A stretch of 64,000 nucleotides of DNA, taken from assembly GCF_007673095.1 (NCBI RefSeq), contig NZ_VDYZ01000003.1, forward strand, positions 173,962 to 237,961. Reading direction: 5' to 3'. Positions within the stretch are counted from its first letter, which is position 1. Each line of letters begins with the position of its first letter. Origin of the DNA: Corynebacterium glyciniphilum AJ 3170. GTDB taxonomy: Bacteria; Actinomycetota; Actinomycetes; Mycobacteriales; Mycobacteriaceae. This document shows, piece after piece, positions 53,836 through 64,000 of this stretch. The notes under the pieces were generated by a model. The model did not search any database. It was not told the DNA's origin and was given only the letters and a program-made list of their open reading frames with translations. Both the position numbers and the translations under genes were made by a program.

Positions 53836-53933
53836 CGTCCGGCCCCACCCCCGCAGCATCCCGTCACCACTGCGGTGCGGGTACCCTTATATGTCAGTCG
53901 ACACAATAATCAGGAAGGACACGACAGTTCATT

Positions 53934-55331
53934 ATGAGTGAGCAGGAATTCCGCATCGAGCATGACACCATGGGCGAGGTCAAGGTCCCGGTCAACGCCC
54001 TGTGGCGTGCCCAGACCCAGCGTGCCGTGGAGAACTTCCCGATCTCCGACCGTCCGCTGGAGGCCGCACAGATCCGCGCGATGGGCCTGCTGAAGGCAGC
54101 CTGTGCCCAGGTCAACAAGGACTCCGGCGCGCTGGACGCCGAGAAGGCCGACGCCATCATCGCCGCCGGTAAGGCCATCGCCGAGGGCACCTACAACGAC
54201 GAATTCCCGATCGACGTCTTCCAGACCGGCTCAGGCACCTCGTCGAACATGAACACCAACGAGGTCATCGCCTCACTGGCGAAGCAGGACGGGGTGGAGA
54301 TCCACCCGAATGACGACGTGAACATGGGCCAGTCGTCCAACGATACCTTCCCCACCGCAACACACGTCGCGGCCACCGAGGCCGCCGTCACCGACCTGAT
54401 CCCCGCACTGAAGGTTCTGCACAACTCCCTGGCCGCCAAGGCCAAGGAGTGGAAGAACGAGGTGAAGTCGGGTCGTACCCACCTCATGGACGCCGTCCCG
54501 GTCACCCTGGGCCAGGAGTTCGGCGGCTACGCCCGCCAGATCGAGCTCGGTATCGAGCGTGTCGAAGCCACTCTCCCCCGCCTGGGCGAGCTGGCCATCG
54601 GCGGCACCGCCACCGGAACCGGCCTGAACACCTCGGCCGACTTCGGCGCGAAGGTCACCGAGGAGCTCAAGAAGCTCACCGGTGTCGAACAGCTCACCGA
54701 GGCCGAGAACCACTTCGAGGCACAGGCCGCGCGTGACGCGCTCGTCGAGTTCTCCGGCGCGATGCGTACCATCGCGGTGTCCCTGAACAAGATCGCCAAC
54801 GACATCCGCATGATGGGCTCCGGCCCGCTCACCGGATTCGGCGAGATCCACCTGCCGGACCTGCAGCCGGGCTCCTCCATCATGCCGGGCAAGGTCAACC
54901 CCGTCCTGTGCGAGACCGCCACCCAGGTCGCCGCCCAGGTCATCGGCAACGACGCCGCCATCGCCTTCGGTGGTGCCCAGGGCCACTTCGAGCTCAACGT
55001 GTTCATCCCGATGATGGCCCGTAACGTGCTGGAGTCCACCAAGCTGCTCGCGAACACCTCCCGCGTCTTCGCCGAGCGCCTCGTCGACGGCATCGAGCCG
55101 AACAACGAGCGCATGCGTACCCTGGCCGAGTCCTCACCGTCCATCGTGACTCCGCTGAACTCGGCGATCGGCTACGAGGCAGCCGCCAAGGTCGCCAAGA
55201 CCGCGCTCGCCGAGGGCAAGACCATCCGGCAGACGGTCATCGACCTCGGTTACGTCCCGGACACCCTGTCCGAGGAAGAGCTGGACAAGCGTCTCGACGT
55301 GCTGGCAATGGCCAACACCGACCGCGACTGA
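53934..55331 (+). CDS. fumC: class II fumarate hydratase
   Basis: 465 residues. [25 protein letters not shown] and the superfamily signature [11 protein letters not shown] are present. Homotetrameric TCA-cycle enzyme interconverting fumarate and malate, no iron-sulfur cluster. GGAAGGA upstream of the ATG. Followed by a strong terminator. Confidence 0.96.
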   Translation: MSEQEFRIEHDTMGEVKVPVNALWRAQTQRAVENFPISDRPLEAAQIRAMGLLKAACAQVNKDSGALDAEKADAIIAAGKAIAEGTYNDEFPIDVFQTGSGTSSNMNTNEVIASLAKQDGVEIHPNDDVNMGQSSNDTFPTATHVAATEAAVTDLIPALKVLHNSLAAKAKEWKNEVKSGRTHLMDAVPVTLGQEFGGYARQIELGIERVEATLPRLGELAIGGTATGTGLNTSADFGAKVTEELKKLTGVEQLTEAENHFEAQAARDALVEFSGAMRTIAVSLNKIANDIRMMGSGPLTGFGEIHLPDLQPGSSIMPGKVNPVLCETATQVAAQVIGNDAAIAFGGAQGHFELNVFIPMMARNVLESTKLLANTSRVFAERLVDGIEPNNERMRTLAESSPSIVTPLNSAIGYEAAAKVAKTALAEGKTIRQTVIDLGYVPDTLSEEELDKRLDVLAMANTDRD

Positions 55332-55363
55332 CCCAGGTCGGCCCACCCGCCGGTCCCCGCACG

Positions 55364-55411
55364 CGCCGTAGGGCGCCGTGGCTCCACTGCCACGGCGCCC
55401 TACGGCGTTCT
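55364..55411 (+). terminator. terminator after fumC
   Basis: A perfect 18-bp stem (55364-55381 with 55390-55407) and an eight-base loop, then TTCT. The weak T-tract suggests it may also slow RNA decay. Confidence 0.75.
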
Positions 55412-55422
55412 AGGCTGGGGAC

Positions 55423-58005
55423 ATGTCGGTCGATTCTCCTGCCACCCCCAGTCACATCACCGTACGTGGAGCGCGCGTCAACAACCTGAAGAACGTCGAC
55501 GTCGACATCCCCCTCAACAGGCTCGTGGGTATCGCCGGGGTGTCCGGTTCCGGGAAGTCCTCACTGGCGCTGGGGGTTCTCTACGCAGAAGGCTCACGGC
55601 GCTACATCGAAGCCCTGTCCACCTACACCCGGCGGCGTATGGCCCAGAGCACCCGGGCCGAGGTCGACTCGGTGGAGCACGTGCCGGCCGCCCTGGCACT
55701 GAGGCAGCGTCCCGGTGTGCCCGGGGTCCGCTCGACGTTCGGCACCCTCACCGAACTCCTCAACGTCCTTCGTCTGATGTTCTCCCGGCTGTCGTCCCAT
55801 GTCTGCCCGAACGGCCACCGGGTCGACCCCACGATCGCAGTCGCCGCCGAACGACCGTTCTCCTGCGCTGTCTGCGGCGAGACGGTCTCGCCGCCGGGGG
55901 CGGAGGACCTGGCGTTCAATTCCGGTGGGGCGTGTCCCCGGTGCGAAGGAACCGGCGCGATCCGCACCGTCGACGACTCGACCCTGGTATCGGATCCCAC
56001 GAAGACGCTGGACGGTGGTGCGATTGTCCCGTGGTCGATGTTCGGCTTCAACGTGCAGCCCGACATCGCCCGGGAGTTCGGCGTGCGCACCGACGTCCCG
56101 TGGAACACGCTCTCCGACGCCGAGAAAGAGATCGTGCTGGACGGTCCGGAGGAGAAGAAGCATATCTCCGTCACCTCGGTGAAAGGTGTCCATGAGCTTG
56201 ACTTCACGTTCCGCAATGCGCGGTTGACGGTGATCCGCGAGCTGGAACGCGCGGACACCGAGAAGAGGTTGGACCGGGTGAGCAGGTTCCTTTCGACCGG
56301 GACGTGCCCGGACTGCCGGGGAACACGGCTGAGTGACGCCGCGCGCATGCCTCGGATCATGGTCAGCAGGAACGGTGAGGACGGAGGAATGAACCTGGCG
56401 GAGGTCACCGCGCTTCCCCTCGACGACGTGCTCGCCTGGGCGGCACTGGTGCCGGACTCTCTCCCGGAGGAGATGCATGCTCTCGCCGGAGGGCTCGTCG
56501 ACACACTGCAGCAGATGGCGCAACGGCTCACCGAACTCGGCCTCGGGTATCTGTCACTGGACCGTGCCGGTTCCACCTTGTCGACCGGCGAGCGCCAACG
56601 GATCCAGTTGTCACGTGCGGTCCGGAACCGTACGACCGGGGTCCTGTACGTCCTCGATGAACCGTCGATCGGTCTCCACCCGGCGAATGTCGACGGACTA
56701 CTGGGCGTCATGTCAGACCTGGTGGCGGACGGGAACTCGGTGGTCTTCGTCGACCATGACGTCCAGGTGCTCCGTCGTGCCGACCACCTTGTCGAGATCG
56801 GCCCCGGCTCCGGTGGTCAGGGTGGTTCGGTGATGGCGACCGGCGACGCCGCCGACCTCACGGCCTCGGGCGTCTCGCGGTTGGCCGGGTTTCTCGACGG
56901 TGACGAGCCGGTGGTGGTCCGTGACCGAACCGGAGCCGACTCACTTTTCGCCGACGGGTCAGTCCACCTGGAAACGGACCGGATCCACACCGTCCACCCT
57001 CTCACTGTCGATATCCCGGTCGGACGTGTGACGGCGGTGACGGGCATGTCGGGCTCCGGCAAGACGACGCTGATTCTCGAGTCCCTGGTGCCCGCGCTCC
57101 GAGGTGATCGTCCCGGCCATGTGACCGCATGTGACGCTCCGTCCGGTACCACTGTCCACGTCGTGGACGCGACGCCGATCGGCATCAATGTCCGTTCGAC
57201 GGTGGCGACGTATTCCGGTGTGATGGACGATCTCCGCGCGGCATACGCCGCAACCGGGGAGGCGGTGGCGGACGGGCTGACCGCCTCCGACTTCTCCTAC
57301 AACACCCGGTCCCGGAAGACATCCGGGAAGACATCGCGTAAACATCCGTTGGCGTGCCCGCGCTGCGAGGGCACCGGCGAGGTGTCGCTGGACGTCCAGT
57401 TCCTCCCCGACATCGACATCCCCTGCCCGGAGTGCGGTGGACGCCGGTACTCCCCCGACGCCGACCGCTACCGTCGTGACGGTGTGAGTCTGCCGGAGCT
57501 GCTCGGGATGACCGTCGCAGAGGCGCGCACGGTGGTCAGCGGGCTTCCGAAAGTCCACCGGCGGCTCACGGCACTGACGGACCTGGGACTGGGCTACCTC
57601 GTCCTCGGTGAGGGCACTCCCGCCCTGTCCGGCGGAGAGGCGCAACGGCTGAAGCTTGTCAATGAGGTGCACCGGACCCAACGGGACGCGGTGTTCGTCC
57701 TCGATGAGCCGAGCGTCGGTCTGCATCCCAGCGACGTCCGTACGCTCCTCGAGGTTCTGCAACGGCTGACCGGGCAGGGGGCGACGGTGATCGTCATCGA
57801 GCATGATCTCGACATGGTGGCCAATGCCGACTACGTCATCGACATGGGGCCGGGCGGAGGTGCGGACGGTGGCCGGGTCGTCAGCACCGGGACACCGGAC
57901 GAGGTGGCGGCTGACTCAGCGTCGGTGACGGGGCGGTACCTCGCACAGCACTGCGCACGTCCCGTGTGCGACGATACATCCCATGACGATCACCGCAGCC
58001 GCTGA
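55423..58005 (+). CDS. UvrA-like ABC ATPase (DrrC-type paralogue)
   Basis: 860 residues, shorter than UvrA (about 950). Two ABC ATPase halves: Walker [12 protein letters not shown] near residue 40 and [11 protein letters not shown] near 545, signature LSTGERQRI near 388 and LSGGEAQRL near 735. Zinc-finger pairs CPRCEGTG appear in each half, and CPECGG in the second. The UvrB-interaction region seems reduced. Such stand-alone paralogues are linked with drug or DNA-damage tolerance; the role here is unknown. Its 3' end overlaps the RNase H gene by 23 bases. Confidence 0.88.
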   Translation: MSVDSPATPSHITVRGARVNNLKNVDVDIPLNRLVGIAGVSGSGKSSLALGVLYAEGSRRYIEALSTYTRRRMAQSTRAEVDSVEHVPAALALRQRPGVPGVRSTFGTLTELLNVLRLMFSRLSSHVCPNGHRVDPTIAVAAERPFSCAVCGETVSPPGAEDLAFNSGGACPRCEGTGAIRTVDDSTLVSDPTKTLDGGAIVPWSMFGFNVQPDIAREFGVRTDVPWNTLSDAEKEIVLDGPEEKKHISVTSVKGVHELDFTFRNARLTVIRELERADTEKRLDRVSRFLSTGTCPDCRGTRLSDAARMPRIMVSRNGEDGGMNLAEVTALPLDDVLAWAALVPDSLPEEMHALAGGLVDTLQQMAQRLTELGLGYLSLDRAGSTLSTGERQRIQLSRAVRNRTTGVLYVLDEPSIGLHPANVDGLLGVMSDLVADGNSVVFVDHDVQVLRRADHLVEIGPGSGGQGGSVMATGDAADLTASGVSRLAGFLDGDEPVVVRDRTGADSLFADGSVHLETDRIHTVHPLTVDIPVGRVTAVTGMSGSGKTTLILESLVPALRGDRPGHVTACDAPSGTTVHVVDATPIGINVRSTVATYSGVMDDLRAAYAATGEAVADGLTASDFSYNTRSRKTSGKTSRKHPLACPRCEGTGEVSLDVQFLPDIDIPCPECGGRRYSPDADRYRRDGVSLPELLGMTVAEARTVVSGLPKVHRRLTALTDLGLGYLVLGEGTPALSGGEAQRLKLVNEVHRTQRDAVFVLDEPSVGLHPSDVRTLLEVLQRLTGQGATVIVIEHDLDMVANADYVIDMGPGGGADGGRVVSTGTPDEVAADSASVTGRYLAQHCARPVCDDTSHDDHRSR

Positions 58006-58867
58006 CGGCTCTGCCCTCGGAAATCCCGGCCCGGCGGGGTGGGCCTGGTACATCGACGACCACACCTGGCGCGCCGGAGGCTGGCCCCACGGAACCAACA
58101 ACATGGGTGAGCTGAAGGCCGTGCTGGACCTGCTAGAGGCTACGGCTGCCGAACCCTCCACCGCCGGCGAGCACCTGCTGATCCTGTGCGATTCCCAGTA
58201 CGTGATCAACTCCGTCACGAAATGGATGCCGGGATGGAAGCGTAAGGGATGGAAGAAGAGGGACGGCAAGCCGGTCCAGAACGTCGAACTGATGCAGGCG
58301 ATCGACGCAGCCATGCAGGGGCGCGCCGTCGACTTCGAGTGGGTGAAAGGACATGCGGGACATCCGCTGAATGAGGCGGCGGACAAGCGGGCCAACGCCG
58401 CAGCCACCGCATACTCGGCGGGCCGGAGCCCGGAGACCGGGCCGGGCCTCGACGCGTACGGCAGCACCCAGGAGCAGGTCCCGGCCGGGACGCAGGACGC
58501 CGGGACTGCCGGTGCGGCAGATACCGCTGACGCCGCAGAACGCGAGCTCGCACTCTACACCGATGACGTCCGGGGGAACCCTGAATTCGCCGAGGCGCTC
58601 CTGCACCCCGACCTCTGTGTCATCGACAGTGCGGGCAGGGTCCTGGACCGCCGGGAGTACCTGGCGTCCCTGGCGCCCCTCCGTGGCTTCGACCGACTTG
58701 AGATCTCCGACGTCATCACCGAGACCCTCTCCGACAATGCGGTACTGGTGCGTTCCACGGCCTCCGGCGCCTACGGCACGACGGTGCGGACGTCGCTCTG
58801 GGTCCGGGTCGATTCGGGTGATCCTCATCTCGTTCTGCGGCATCACCAGCAGACAGTCAGGAACTGA
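57983..58867 (+). CDS. rnhA: RNase HI fused to an NTF2-like (DUF4440) domain
   Basis: 294 residues. The RNase H fold has D8, E43 and D70 (LCDSQYVINS) and a final VKGHAGHPLNEAADKRAN with the last acidic residue. After a Gly/Ala/Thr linker (about 150-185), residues 190-290 resemble a DUF4440/SnoaL NTF2-like domain (ELALYTDDVRGNPEFAEALL...). It hydrolyses RNA in RNA-DNA hybrids. The second domain is not found in ordinary RNase HI. Confidence 0.88.
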   Translation: MTITAAADGSALGNPGPAGWAWYIDDHTWRAGGWPHGTNNMGELKAVLDLLEATAAEPSTAGEHLLILCDSQYVINSVTKWMPGWKRKGWKKRDGKPVQNVELMQAIDAAMQGRAVDFEWVKGHAGHPLNEAADKRANAAATAYSAGRSPETGPGLDAYGSTQEQVPAGTQDAGTAGAADTADAAERELALYTDDVRGNPEFAEALLHPDLCVIDSAGRVLDRREYLASLAPLRGFDRLEISDVITETLSDNAVLVRSTASGAYGTTVRTSLWVRVDSGDPHLVLRHHQQTVRN

Positions 58868-58896
58868 CCACCCCCATAAGGGGGTTAACGATATTT

Positions 58897-58911
58897 TTGC
58901 ATTGCGTGCAA
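58897..58911. promoter_or_regulatory. candidate TetR operator
   Basis: Near-perfect palindrome TTGCATTGCGTGCAA, 26 bases upstream of the tetR start, next to an AT-rich TATTTTT stretch. A CCCCC/GGGGG hairpin just before it (58870-58884) may end the RNase H transcript. Confidence 0.55.
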
Positions 58912-58937
58912 CTTTTCACTCCGTGTAGACCTGTCTC

Positions 58938-59636
58938 GTGACTGAAGCAAGGAACGAATCCACACAGAGCGCCGTCGACTGCGGTCTTCGTGAGCGCAAA
59001 CGCCGGGAGACCCGGCTGCGCATCGAGGACTGCGCCACTGCGCTCATCCTGGAACACGGATTCCACCAGGTCACCATCGACGAGATCTGTGAGAAGGCCG
59101 AGGTGAGTCGTCGGACGTTCTTCAACTACTTCGACTCCAAGGACCAGGTCGCCGCGGGTCGGGGCGTCCCCCCGATCCCCGCGGACGACCTGGAGGCCTT
59201 CGCCACCACCGACTCCTCCAACATCATCCGTGATGTCCTCGACTACATCGGGAAAGCCGTCGACAACGACCCGGACTCCTCACTGCGTCTGTCCCCTGAC
59301 CGGGCCACCAGCCTGATGGTCCGGGAGCGTCGGCGTCAGATCGTCGTGGAGACACCGGAACTCAGCGCCGCCGGAATGCGGCGATTCGATGCGCTGGCCG
59401 GCGACATCCTCGCCGCCATCACCGCATTCCTCACCCGTTTCCCGGAGCACCGGCATCTGCCGGACGTCACGGTGCAGCAGGAGTCACTGCAGTTGACCGG
59501 ACTGATCCGCACGGCACTGGCCACAGGAGGGCTTCTCCACCGCGAGCAGCCGGAGTTGACCAAGTGGGAGGTCCTCACCCACGCAGGCCGGCACATGACC
59601 GCACTCGCGGCCAATTACTCCCATGGCTGGGACTAG
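58938..59636 (+). CDS. TetR-family regulator of the adjacent MFS transporter
   Basis: 232 residues from GTG 58938. HTH region HQVTIDEICEKAEVSRRTFFNYF near residue 55 is canonical. The C-terminal domain is helical. The MFS exporter gene starts 71 bases downstream on the same strand, so it likely represses that gene and itself. Confidence 0.9.
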   Translation: MTEARNESTQSAVDCGLRERKRRETRLRIEDCATALILEHGFHQVTIDEICEKAEVSRRTFFNYFDSKDQVAAGRGVPPIPADDLEAFATTDSSNIIRDVLDYIGKAVDNDPDSSLRLSPDRATSLMVRERRRQIVVETPELSAAGMRRFDALAGDILAAITAFLTRFPEHRHLPDVTVQQESLQLTGLIRTALATGGLLHREQPELTKWEVLTHAGRHMTALAANYSHGWD

Positions 59637-59707
59637 CCCCCGACTAGCCCCTGACTAACCCCTGACCGTTCGATCCACACGTAAGAAAGCACGAGAAGAG
59701 ATCCTTC

Positions 59708-61285
59708 ATGAGCACAGTTGAGAAACTCGAGTCGTCACCGACGACTCATGAGGACACACACGCCTCAAAGAACAATATCCCCCTGGTCTTCGCCAGCCTC
59801 ATGCTCGGCATGCTGCTGGTGTCACTGGGCCAGACGATCTTCGCCACCGCCCTGCCGACCGTCGTCGGCGAGCTGGGCGGCGTCAACCAGATGAGCTGGG
59901 TGATCACGGCATTCCTGCTCGCCCAGACGATCGGCCTCCCGATCTACGGCAAGCTCGGCGACCAGATCGGCCGTAAACCCCTGTTCATCTTCGCCCTGAG
60001 CATGTACCTCATCGGGTCCGTGGTCGGCGCCCTGGGACAGAGCATCTGGATCATCATCATCGCCCGCGCCATCCAGGGTCTCGGTGGCGGCGGCATGATG
60101 GTGCTCTCACAGGCCATCATCGCCGACATCATCCCCGCCCGTCAGCGCGGCAAGTACATGGGCCTGATGGGATCCGTGTTCGGCCTCTCCTCCGTCCTCG
60201 GCCCCCTGCTCGGCGGCTTCTTCACCGACGGCCCGGGCTGGCGCTGGGCACTCTGGTTCAACGTGCCGCTGGCACTCGTCGCCATCGTCATCGCCGTCTT
60301 CGCCATGCACCTGCCCGCCCGTGGCGGCGGACATGCGAAGCTGGACATCTGGGGCACCGTCTTCATGGCCGGCTTCGCCACGTGCCTGATCCTCTTCCTC
60401 AGCTGGGGCGGCAAGGACTACGAGTGGGGTTCGGCCACGATCATCGGTCTGATCATCGCCTCCGTCGTGTGCGCGGTCCTGTTCGTCGTCGCCGAGCTGC
60501 GTGCCAAGGCACCGCTCATCCCGATGACCCTGTTCACCAACCGCAACTTCGTGCTGTGCACCCTCGCGGGCCTGGTCATCGGTGTCGTCATGCTCGGTAC
60601 GCTGTCCTACATGCCGACCTACATCCAGATGGTCCACGGCATGTCGCCGACGAAGGCCGGCCTGATGATGATCCCGATGATCCTCGGCATGATGCCGACC
60701 TCCATCGTCGTCGGCATCATCGTCAGCCGGACCGGCAACTACAAGTGGTACCCGGTCGTGGGCATGTTCATCACCGCCGTCGGCCTGTTCCTCCTGGGCG
60801 GACTAGAGACCCACGACGGTCTCGTGCACCTGGGTCTGGTTCTCTTCGTCTTCGGCTTCGGCCTGGGCTGCGCGATGCAGATCCTGGTGTTGATCGTGCA
60901 GAACGCCTTCCCGGTCAGCATGGTTGGCACCGCGACCGCCTCGAACAACTTCTTCCGGCAGATCGGTATGTCCGTGGGCTCGGCAGTCGTGGGCTCGGTG
61001 TTCACCTCCCGTCTGCAGTCGCTGATGGGCGAGCGGGTCCCCGGCGCCATGCAGGAGATGGGACCCGACGCGGCACAGTACACCGACGCATTCTCCGGTG
61101 CCGGTTCAGAGAGCATCACCCCCGACCTGGTCGGACAGCTGCCGGGGGCGCTGCATGAAGCAGTGATCACCAGTTACAACGATGCCCTCGTGCCGATCTT
61201 CACCGTGCTGATCCCCCTGGCCGTCGTCGCCGGTATCGTCCTGATCTTCACCCGGCAGGACAAGCTCAAGGACACCGTCGAATAG
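59708..61285 (+). CDS. DHA2-family (14-TM) MFS drug exporter
   Basis: 525 residues with about 14 membrane segments. FATALPTVVGELGG in TM1 and GKLGDQIGRKPLF after TM2 are MFS motifs; motif C GSVFGLSSVLGPLLGG defines a proton-driven exporter of the EmrB/QacA type. It is co-directional with and just after its tetR regulator. Substrates unknown. Confidence 0.92.
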   Translation: MSTVEKLESSPTTHEDTHASKNNIPLVFASLMLGMLLVSLGQTIFATALPTVVGELGGVNQMSWVITAFLLAQTIGLPIYGKLGDQIGRKPLFIFALSMYLIGSVVGALGQSIWIIIIARAIQGLGGGGMMVLSQAIIADIIPARQRGKYMGLMGSVFGLSSVLGPLLGGFFTDGPGWRWALWFNVPLALVAIVIAVFAMHLPARGGGHAKLDIWGTVFMAGFATCLILFLSWGGKDYEWGSATIIGLIIASVVCAVLFVVAELRAKAPLIPMTLFTNRNFVLCTLAGLVIGVVMLGTLSYMPTYIQMVHGMSPTKAGLMMIPMILGMMPTSIVVGIIVSRTGNYKWYPVVGMFITAVGLFLLGGLETHDGLVHLGLVLFVFGFGLGCAMQILVLIVQNAFPVSMVGTATASNNFFRQIGMSVGSAVVGSVFTSRLQSLMGERVPGAMQEMGPDAAQYTDAFSGAGSESITPDLVGQLPGALHEAVITSYNDALVPIFTVLIPLAVVAGIVLIFTRQDKLKDTVE

Positions 61286-61291
61286 GAGAGG

Positions 61292-61831
61292 CTACTCCCC
61301 GACCCGCGCCCGGTACTCCGGGTAGGCGGGTCCTCCCTCGAGGATCTTCTCCAGGAGGAGGATGTCGCGCCAGCGGCCTTCCATCGGACCGTAGTTCATC
61401 CGCGCCATCGTGTGCGCGACACCGATCTCCGTGAACCCCCGCGACAGGTGTAGCTTCAGGGAGCCCTGGTTCTCCGGGAACACGGTGGAGTGCATCGCCC
61501 AGTACCCCGCCTCGGTCGCCGCCGCGATCATGTGGTCCAGGAGCGCACCGGCGACTCCCCTCCCCGCAGCGTCCGGCGCGATGTAGACCGAATCCTCCAG
61601 TACCCCGTCGAACACCGACCGTCGGGACGCCCTGGACGCCGACACCCACCCGAGCACGTCACCGTCCTCGTCGGCGACGAACATCAGGTCGGCGATCTTG
61701 TGCTCCATGAAGGCATCCCAGGAGAGGGTCTCCCCCTCATAGGTGGCGTGGCCGGTGTCCATGCCGGACTGCTGGATGCGCGCCACCTGAGCGTAGTCGT
61801 CCTCCCGCATAGGACGAATCGTGAATGTCAT
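61292..61831 (-). CDS. GNAT acetyltransferase, phosphinothricin acetyltransferase-like
   Basis: 179 residues from ATG 61831 (MTFTIRPMREDDYAQ); ATG 61840 is in frame. VYIAPDAAGRGVAGALLDHM is the acetyl-CoA loop and the C-terminal FPENQGSLKLHLSRGFTEIG is typical of the Pat/YwnH group, which N-acetylates methionine sulfone/sulfoximine or phosphinothricin. It converges with the MFS gene, ending seven bases apart. Confidence 0.9.
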   Translation of the reverse strand: MTFTIRPMREDDYAQVARIQQSGMDTGHATYEGETLSWDAFMEHKIADLMFVADEDGDVLGWVSASRASRRSVFDGVLEDSVYIAPDAAGRGVAGALLDHMIAAATEAGYWAMHSTVFPENQGSLKLHLSRGFTEIGVAHTMARMNYGPMEGRWRDILLLEKILEGGPAYPEYRARVGE

Positions 61832-61880
61832 GGAAGGCATTGTAAACGTGCCGCGGTCGCCTGCGCAGCACAGCAGCACA

Positions 61881-63260
61881 TCACCCTTTTTCCAGGAGGC
61901 TGGTCACGAGTTCCGCGACCGCTGAACGCTCGGACCTCGTGAGGGTGACGTGCGCGAACAGGGGGTTGCCCTTCAGCTTCTCCACCACGGCCTGGATGCC
62001 GTCATGTCTCCCGACGCGCAGGTTGTCCCGTTGCGCGACATCATGGGTGAGCACCACGCGGGAATTGCGCCCCAACCGCGACAGCACGGTCAGCAGGACG
62101 TTCCGTTCCAACGACTGCGCCTCATCGACGATGACGAAGCTGTCGTGGATGCTGCGTCCCCGGATATGGGTCAACGGGAGCACCTCGAGAAGCCCGCGGT
62201 CGTCGATCTCATCGAGCACATTCCCGCTGACCAGACCGTCGAGCGTGTCGTAGACCGCCTGCGCCCACGGGTTCATCTTCTCGATGCCGTCTCCCGGCAG
62301 GTAGCCCAGGTCCTGGCCCCCGACGGCGTGCAGCGGACGGAACACCACGATCCGGCGGTGGCTCTGCCGTTCCAGCACCGCCTCCAGACCGGCGCACAGG
62401 GCCAGGGCCGATTTTCCGGTACCGGCCGATCCTCCGAGGGAGACGATTCCGACCTCCTCGTCGAGCAGGATGTCGAGCGCCACCCGTTGGCGCGCACTGC
62501 GGCCGCGCAGTCCGAAAGCCTCACGGTCCTGCGGCACCTGCCGGAGGACCCCGTGGGTGGTGACTCGCGCCAACGCCGACTGGCTCCCGGAGGTCAGTTG
62601 TACGCCGCAGTGCGCCGGGAGATCCACCACGTCATCGACGTCCCCGGTGGCGTCGACCACGCCCTCCGCGAAGATCCGGTCGATGAGGTCCGGGGCGACC
62701 TCGGCCGTCACCATGCCCTCGTACCCGGTCAGGACGACGTCCTGCGCGCGGTACTCGTCGGCGTCCAGGCCGACGGCGCCGGCCTTGACCCGCAGGGGGA
62801 CATCCTTGGTGACCAGGGTGACGTGCTCGCCTTCTGCGCGAAGATTGAGGGCGGACGCGAGGATCCTCCGGTCATTGTCCGCACCGTCGTCGGGCCGTGC
62901 CCGCAGACCGGCGGGCAACACCGACTGGTCGACGTGATTGAGTTCGACACGCAGTGTGCCACCGTCCGGGGTGACCTCGATTTCCCGGTCGAGTCGTCCA
63001 CTGGTGCGACGCAGGTCCTCGAGGAGACCCAGTGCCTGGCGGGCGAACCAGCCGAGTTCGGGGTGCTGGCGTTTCGCCTCCAGCTCGCCGACGACGACGA
63101 TGGGCAGGACGACATGGTGCTCGGCGAACTTCAACGGCGCCCAGGGGTCGGAGAGCAGGACAGACGTGTCGATGACGTAGGTCCGGACAGTGCCGGGGAC
63201 GGCACCGGGTGCGTCGTCCGATGTCAGGGTGGACGGGGTGGCGGTGGTGGCTCTGGTCAT
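61881..63260 (-). CDS. phoH2: PhoH2-type PIN-PhoH ATPase
   Basis: 459 residues from ATG 63260 (GTG 63281 also in frame). The N-terminal PIN nuclease domain begins with [12 protein letters not shown] and holds acidic residues in [11 protein letters not shown] and DNDRRILA. The C-terminal PhoH domain has Walker [13 protein letters not shown] near residue 275 and Walker [11 protein letters not shown]. PhoH2 proteins are RNA helicase/nucleases. A separate small antitoxin was not seen upstream. Confidence 0.9.
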   Translation of the reverse strand: MTRATTATPSTLTSDDAPGAVPGTVRTYVIDTSVLLSDPWAPLKFAEHHVVLPIVVVGELEAKRQHPELGWFARQALGLLEDLRRTSGRLDREIEVTPDGGTLRVELNHVDQSVLPAGLRARPDDGADNDRRILASALNLRAEGEHVTLVTKDVPLRVKAGAVGLDADEYRAQDVVLTGYEGMVTAEVAPDLIDRIFAEGVVDATGDVDDVVDLPAHCGVQLTSGSQSALARVTTHGVLRQVPQDREAFGLRGRSARQRVALDILLDEEVGIVSLGGSAGTGKSALALCAGLEAVLERQSHRRIVVFRPLHAVGGQDLGYLPGDGIEKMNPWAQAVYDTLDGLVSGNVLDEIDDRGLLEVLPLTHIRGRSIHDSFVIVDEAQSLERNVLLTVLSRLGRNSRVVLTHDVAQRDNLRVGRHDGIQAVVEKLKGNPLFAHVTLTRSERSAVAELVTSLLEKG

Positions 63261-63322
63261 GTCCCCGAGGCTAGGAACCACACGTGTAGATCACATGGTT
63301 GTGAGATGAAGACTGGGTGAAC

Positions 63323-63931
63323 TCAGCGGGAACTGGAGGCACGTCTGCCCCTGCAGATTCCGACGAACTGCTGGATGACCTCGTCGTCTCGGTCGCGTCG
63401 CCAGACCAGCGCGATCGACGTTCCCTCCACCCCCGCCAGGGACCGGTGGACGACCCCGCGCCGGTTCACCGCTCGGAGCAACGGACGTGGGGCGACGACG
63501 ACACCGACATTGGCGGCGACGACCTCAAGGTTCTCGCGCACCTGCCCCGGATCGACACCACGGTAGAGCACGGTCTCCCCCTCGATGTCCTCCGGGGTCA
63601 CAGCCTCGTTCTCGCCCACCGCCTCCAGGGCATGCTCCTTGGGTGCTGCGATTCCCGGTGTCTCCTCGTACAGGACAACCCGGTGGACATCGAGCGACTC
63701 CATTGCAGCGGCGTCCACATTGCTCTCCGGCATCCCTTCCCACTCCCCCGGCAGACGGACGATCCCGATGTCCGCCGTCCCGTTGAGCACGTGGGTCAGC
63801 GGGTCGTCCGACGCTGCCGAGGCTGCTTTCCACCCGTCCATGCGCTCATCGAACCTGCCGACCCACTTTCCGGGGACGACACCGGTGGCGAAGACGACCT
63901 TGAGGTAATGGAGGTGATGCATGACGGCCAT
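63323..63931 (-). CDS. LysR-type substrate-binding domain protein without HTH
   Basis: About 202 residues from ATG 63931 (or 63922). The sequence KVVFATGVVPGKWVGRFDER...TADIGIVRLPG resembles the ligand-binding domain of LysR regulators, but no HTH precedes it. Such HTH-less proteins are common in corynebacteria and may bind a small molecule or protein partner. The remaining 60 bases of the window hold no gene. Confidence 0.7.
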   Translation of the reverse strand: MAVMHHLHYLKVVFATGVVPGKWVGRFDERMDGWKAASAASDDPLTHVLNGTADIGIVRLPGEWEGMPESNVDAAAMESLDVHRVVLYEETPGIAAPKEHALEAVGENEAVTPEDIEGETVLYRGVDPGQVRENLEVVAANVGVVVAPRPLLRAVNRRGVVHRSLAGVEGTSIALVWRRDRDDEVIQQFVGICRGRRASSSR

Positions 63932-64000
63932 CCTAGCTGTACTTCCCGGGGAGGTTGTGAACACTCCGTCGGGGGATGACGCATAAGGAAGACCTCCGGT

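Noticed and set aside
61950..63320. 456-codon plus-strand frame
   Set aside because: Complete antisense of the PIN-PhoH gene, whose catalytic motifs are certain.

Overview
The window is high-GC actinobacterial chromosome, best read as Corynebacterium. The evidence is gene content and order: a metP-metS methionine-transporter pair with its tiny second subunit next to ychF, then ispH / xseA-xseB / a DUF4245-type protein / glpX / fumC, a PIN-PhoH protein, a BCCT osmolyte carrier and an LtaS-like sulfatase. Genus is an inference; species was not determined. No rRNA, tRNA or CRISPR array was seen.

Layout. 1-14,175 is chromosomal backbone: partial membrane protein, NAD(P)-binding protein and patatin, small envelope proteins, DUF808 protein, BCCT carrier, a two-component system, CorA, an EEP-family nuclease/phosphatase, a YchJ-like protein and an LtaS-like enzyme. 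14,167-43,563 is a ~29.4 kb integrated mobile island. 43,522-64,000 is backbone again, from ychF to a LysR-like sensor-domain protein.

The island sits in the 3' end of ychF. A 9-bp direct repeat (GAACTCCAC) occurs at 14,167-14,175 and 43,555-43,563. The left copy is followed outward by the original last codons of ychF (reading VEFKFNV-stop on the minus strand). The right copy is inside the present ychF, whose tail is now [12 protein letters not shown]. Excision between the repeats would restore EFKFNV. A large serine recombinase (40,176-41,720) near the right end is the likely integrase.

Inside the island, left to right: (a) 14.6-26.2 kb, a plasmid-like mobilizable module with an HTH protein, SF3 helicase, an iteron-rich origin candidate, small Zn-binding and Gln-rich proteins, a VirD4/TraG-type coupling protein, membrane proteins, an oriT candidate and MobC/MobA-type relaxosome genes; (b) 26.3-33.6 kb, two related TniA/TniB/resolvase transposons placed head to head, the right one followed by a TetR-SMR efflux cassette with a palindromic operator and apparently leaderless mRNA; (c) 33.6-38.4 kb, worn plasmid material including a GNAT-zinc ribbon protein, DUF192 lipoprotein, partition remnants, an Abi-like::ParA chimera, a small-RNA candidate, kinase-like genes and a resolvase; (d) 38.7-43.5 kb, a defence end with a Pycsar-type pair (nucleotide cyclase plus two-part membrane effector), the integrase, and a Dam-like methyltransferase with a tail-to-tail candidate restriction endonuclease.

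The endonuclease start codon overlaps the stop codon of the island-modified ychF (GTGA). Integration therefore places the endonuclease at the end of a housekeeping cistron, and excision would remove that upstream gene. Integration-dependent expression of a toxic nuclease is the most interesting hypothesis from this window.
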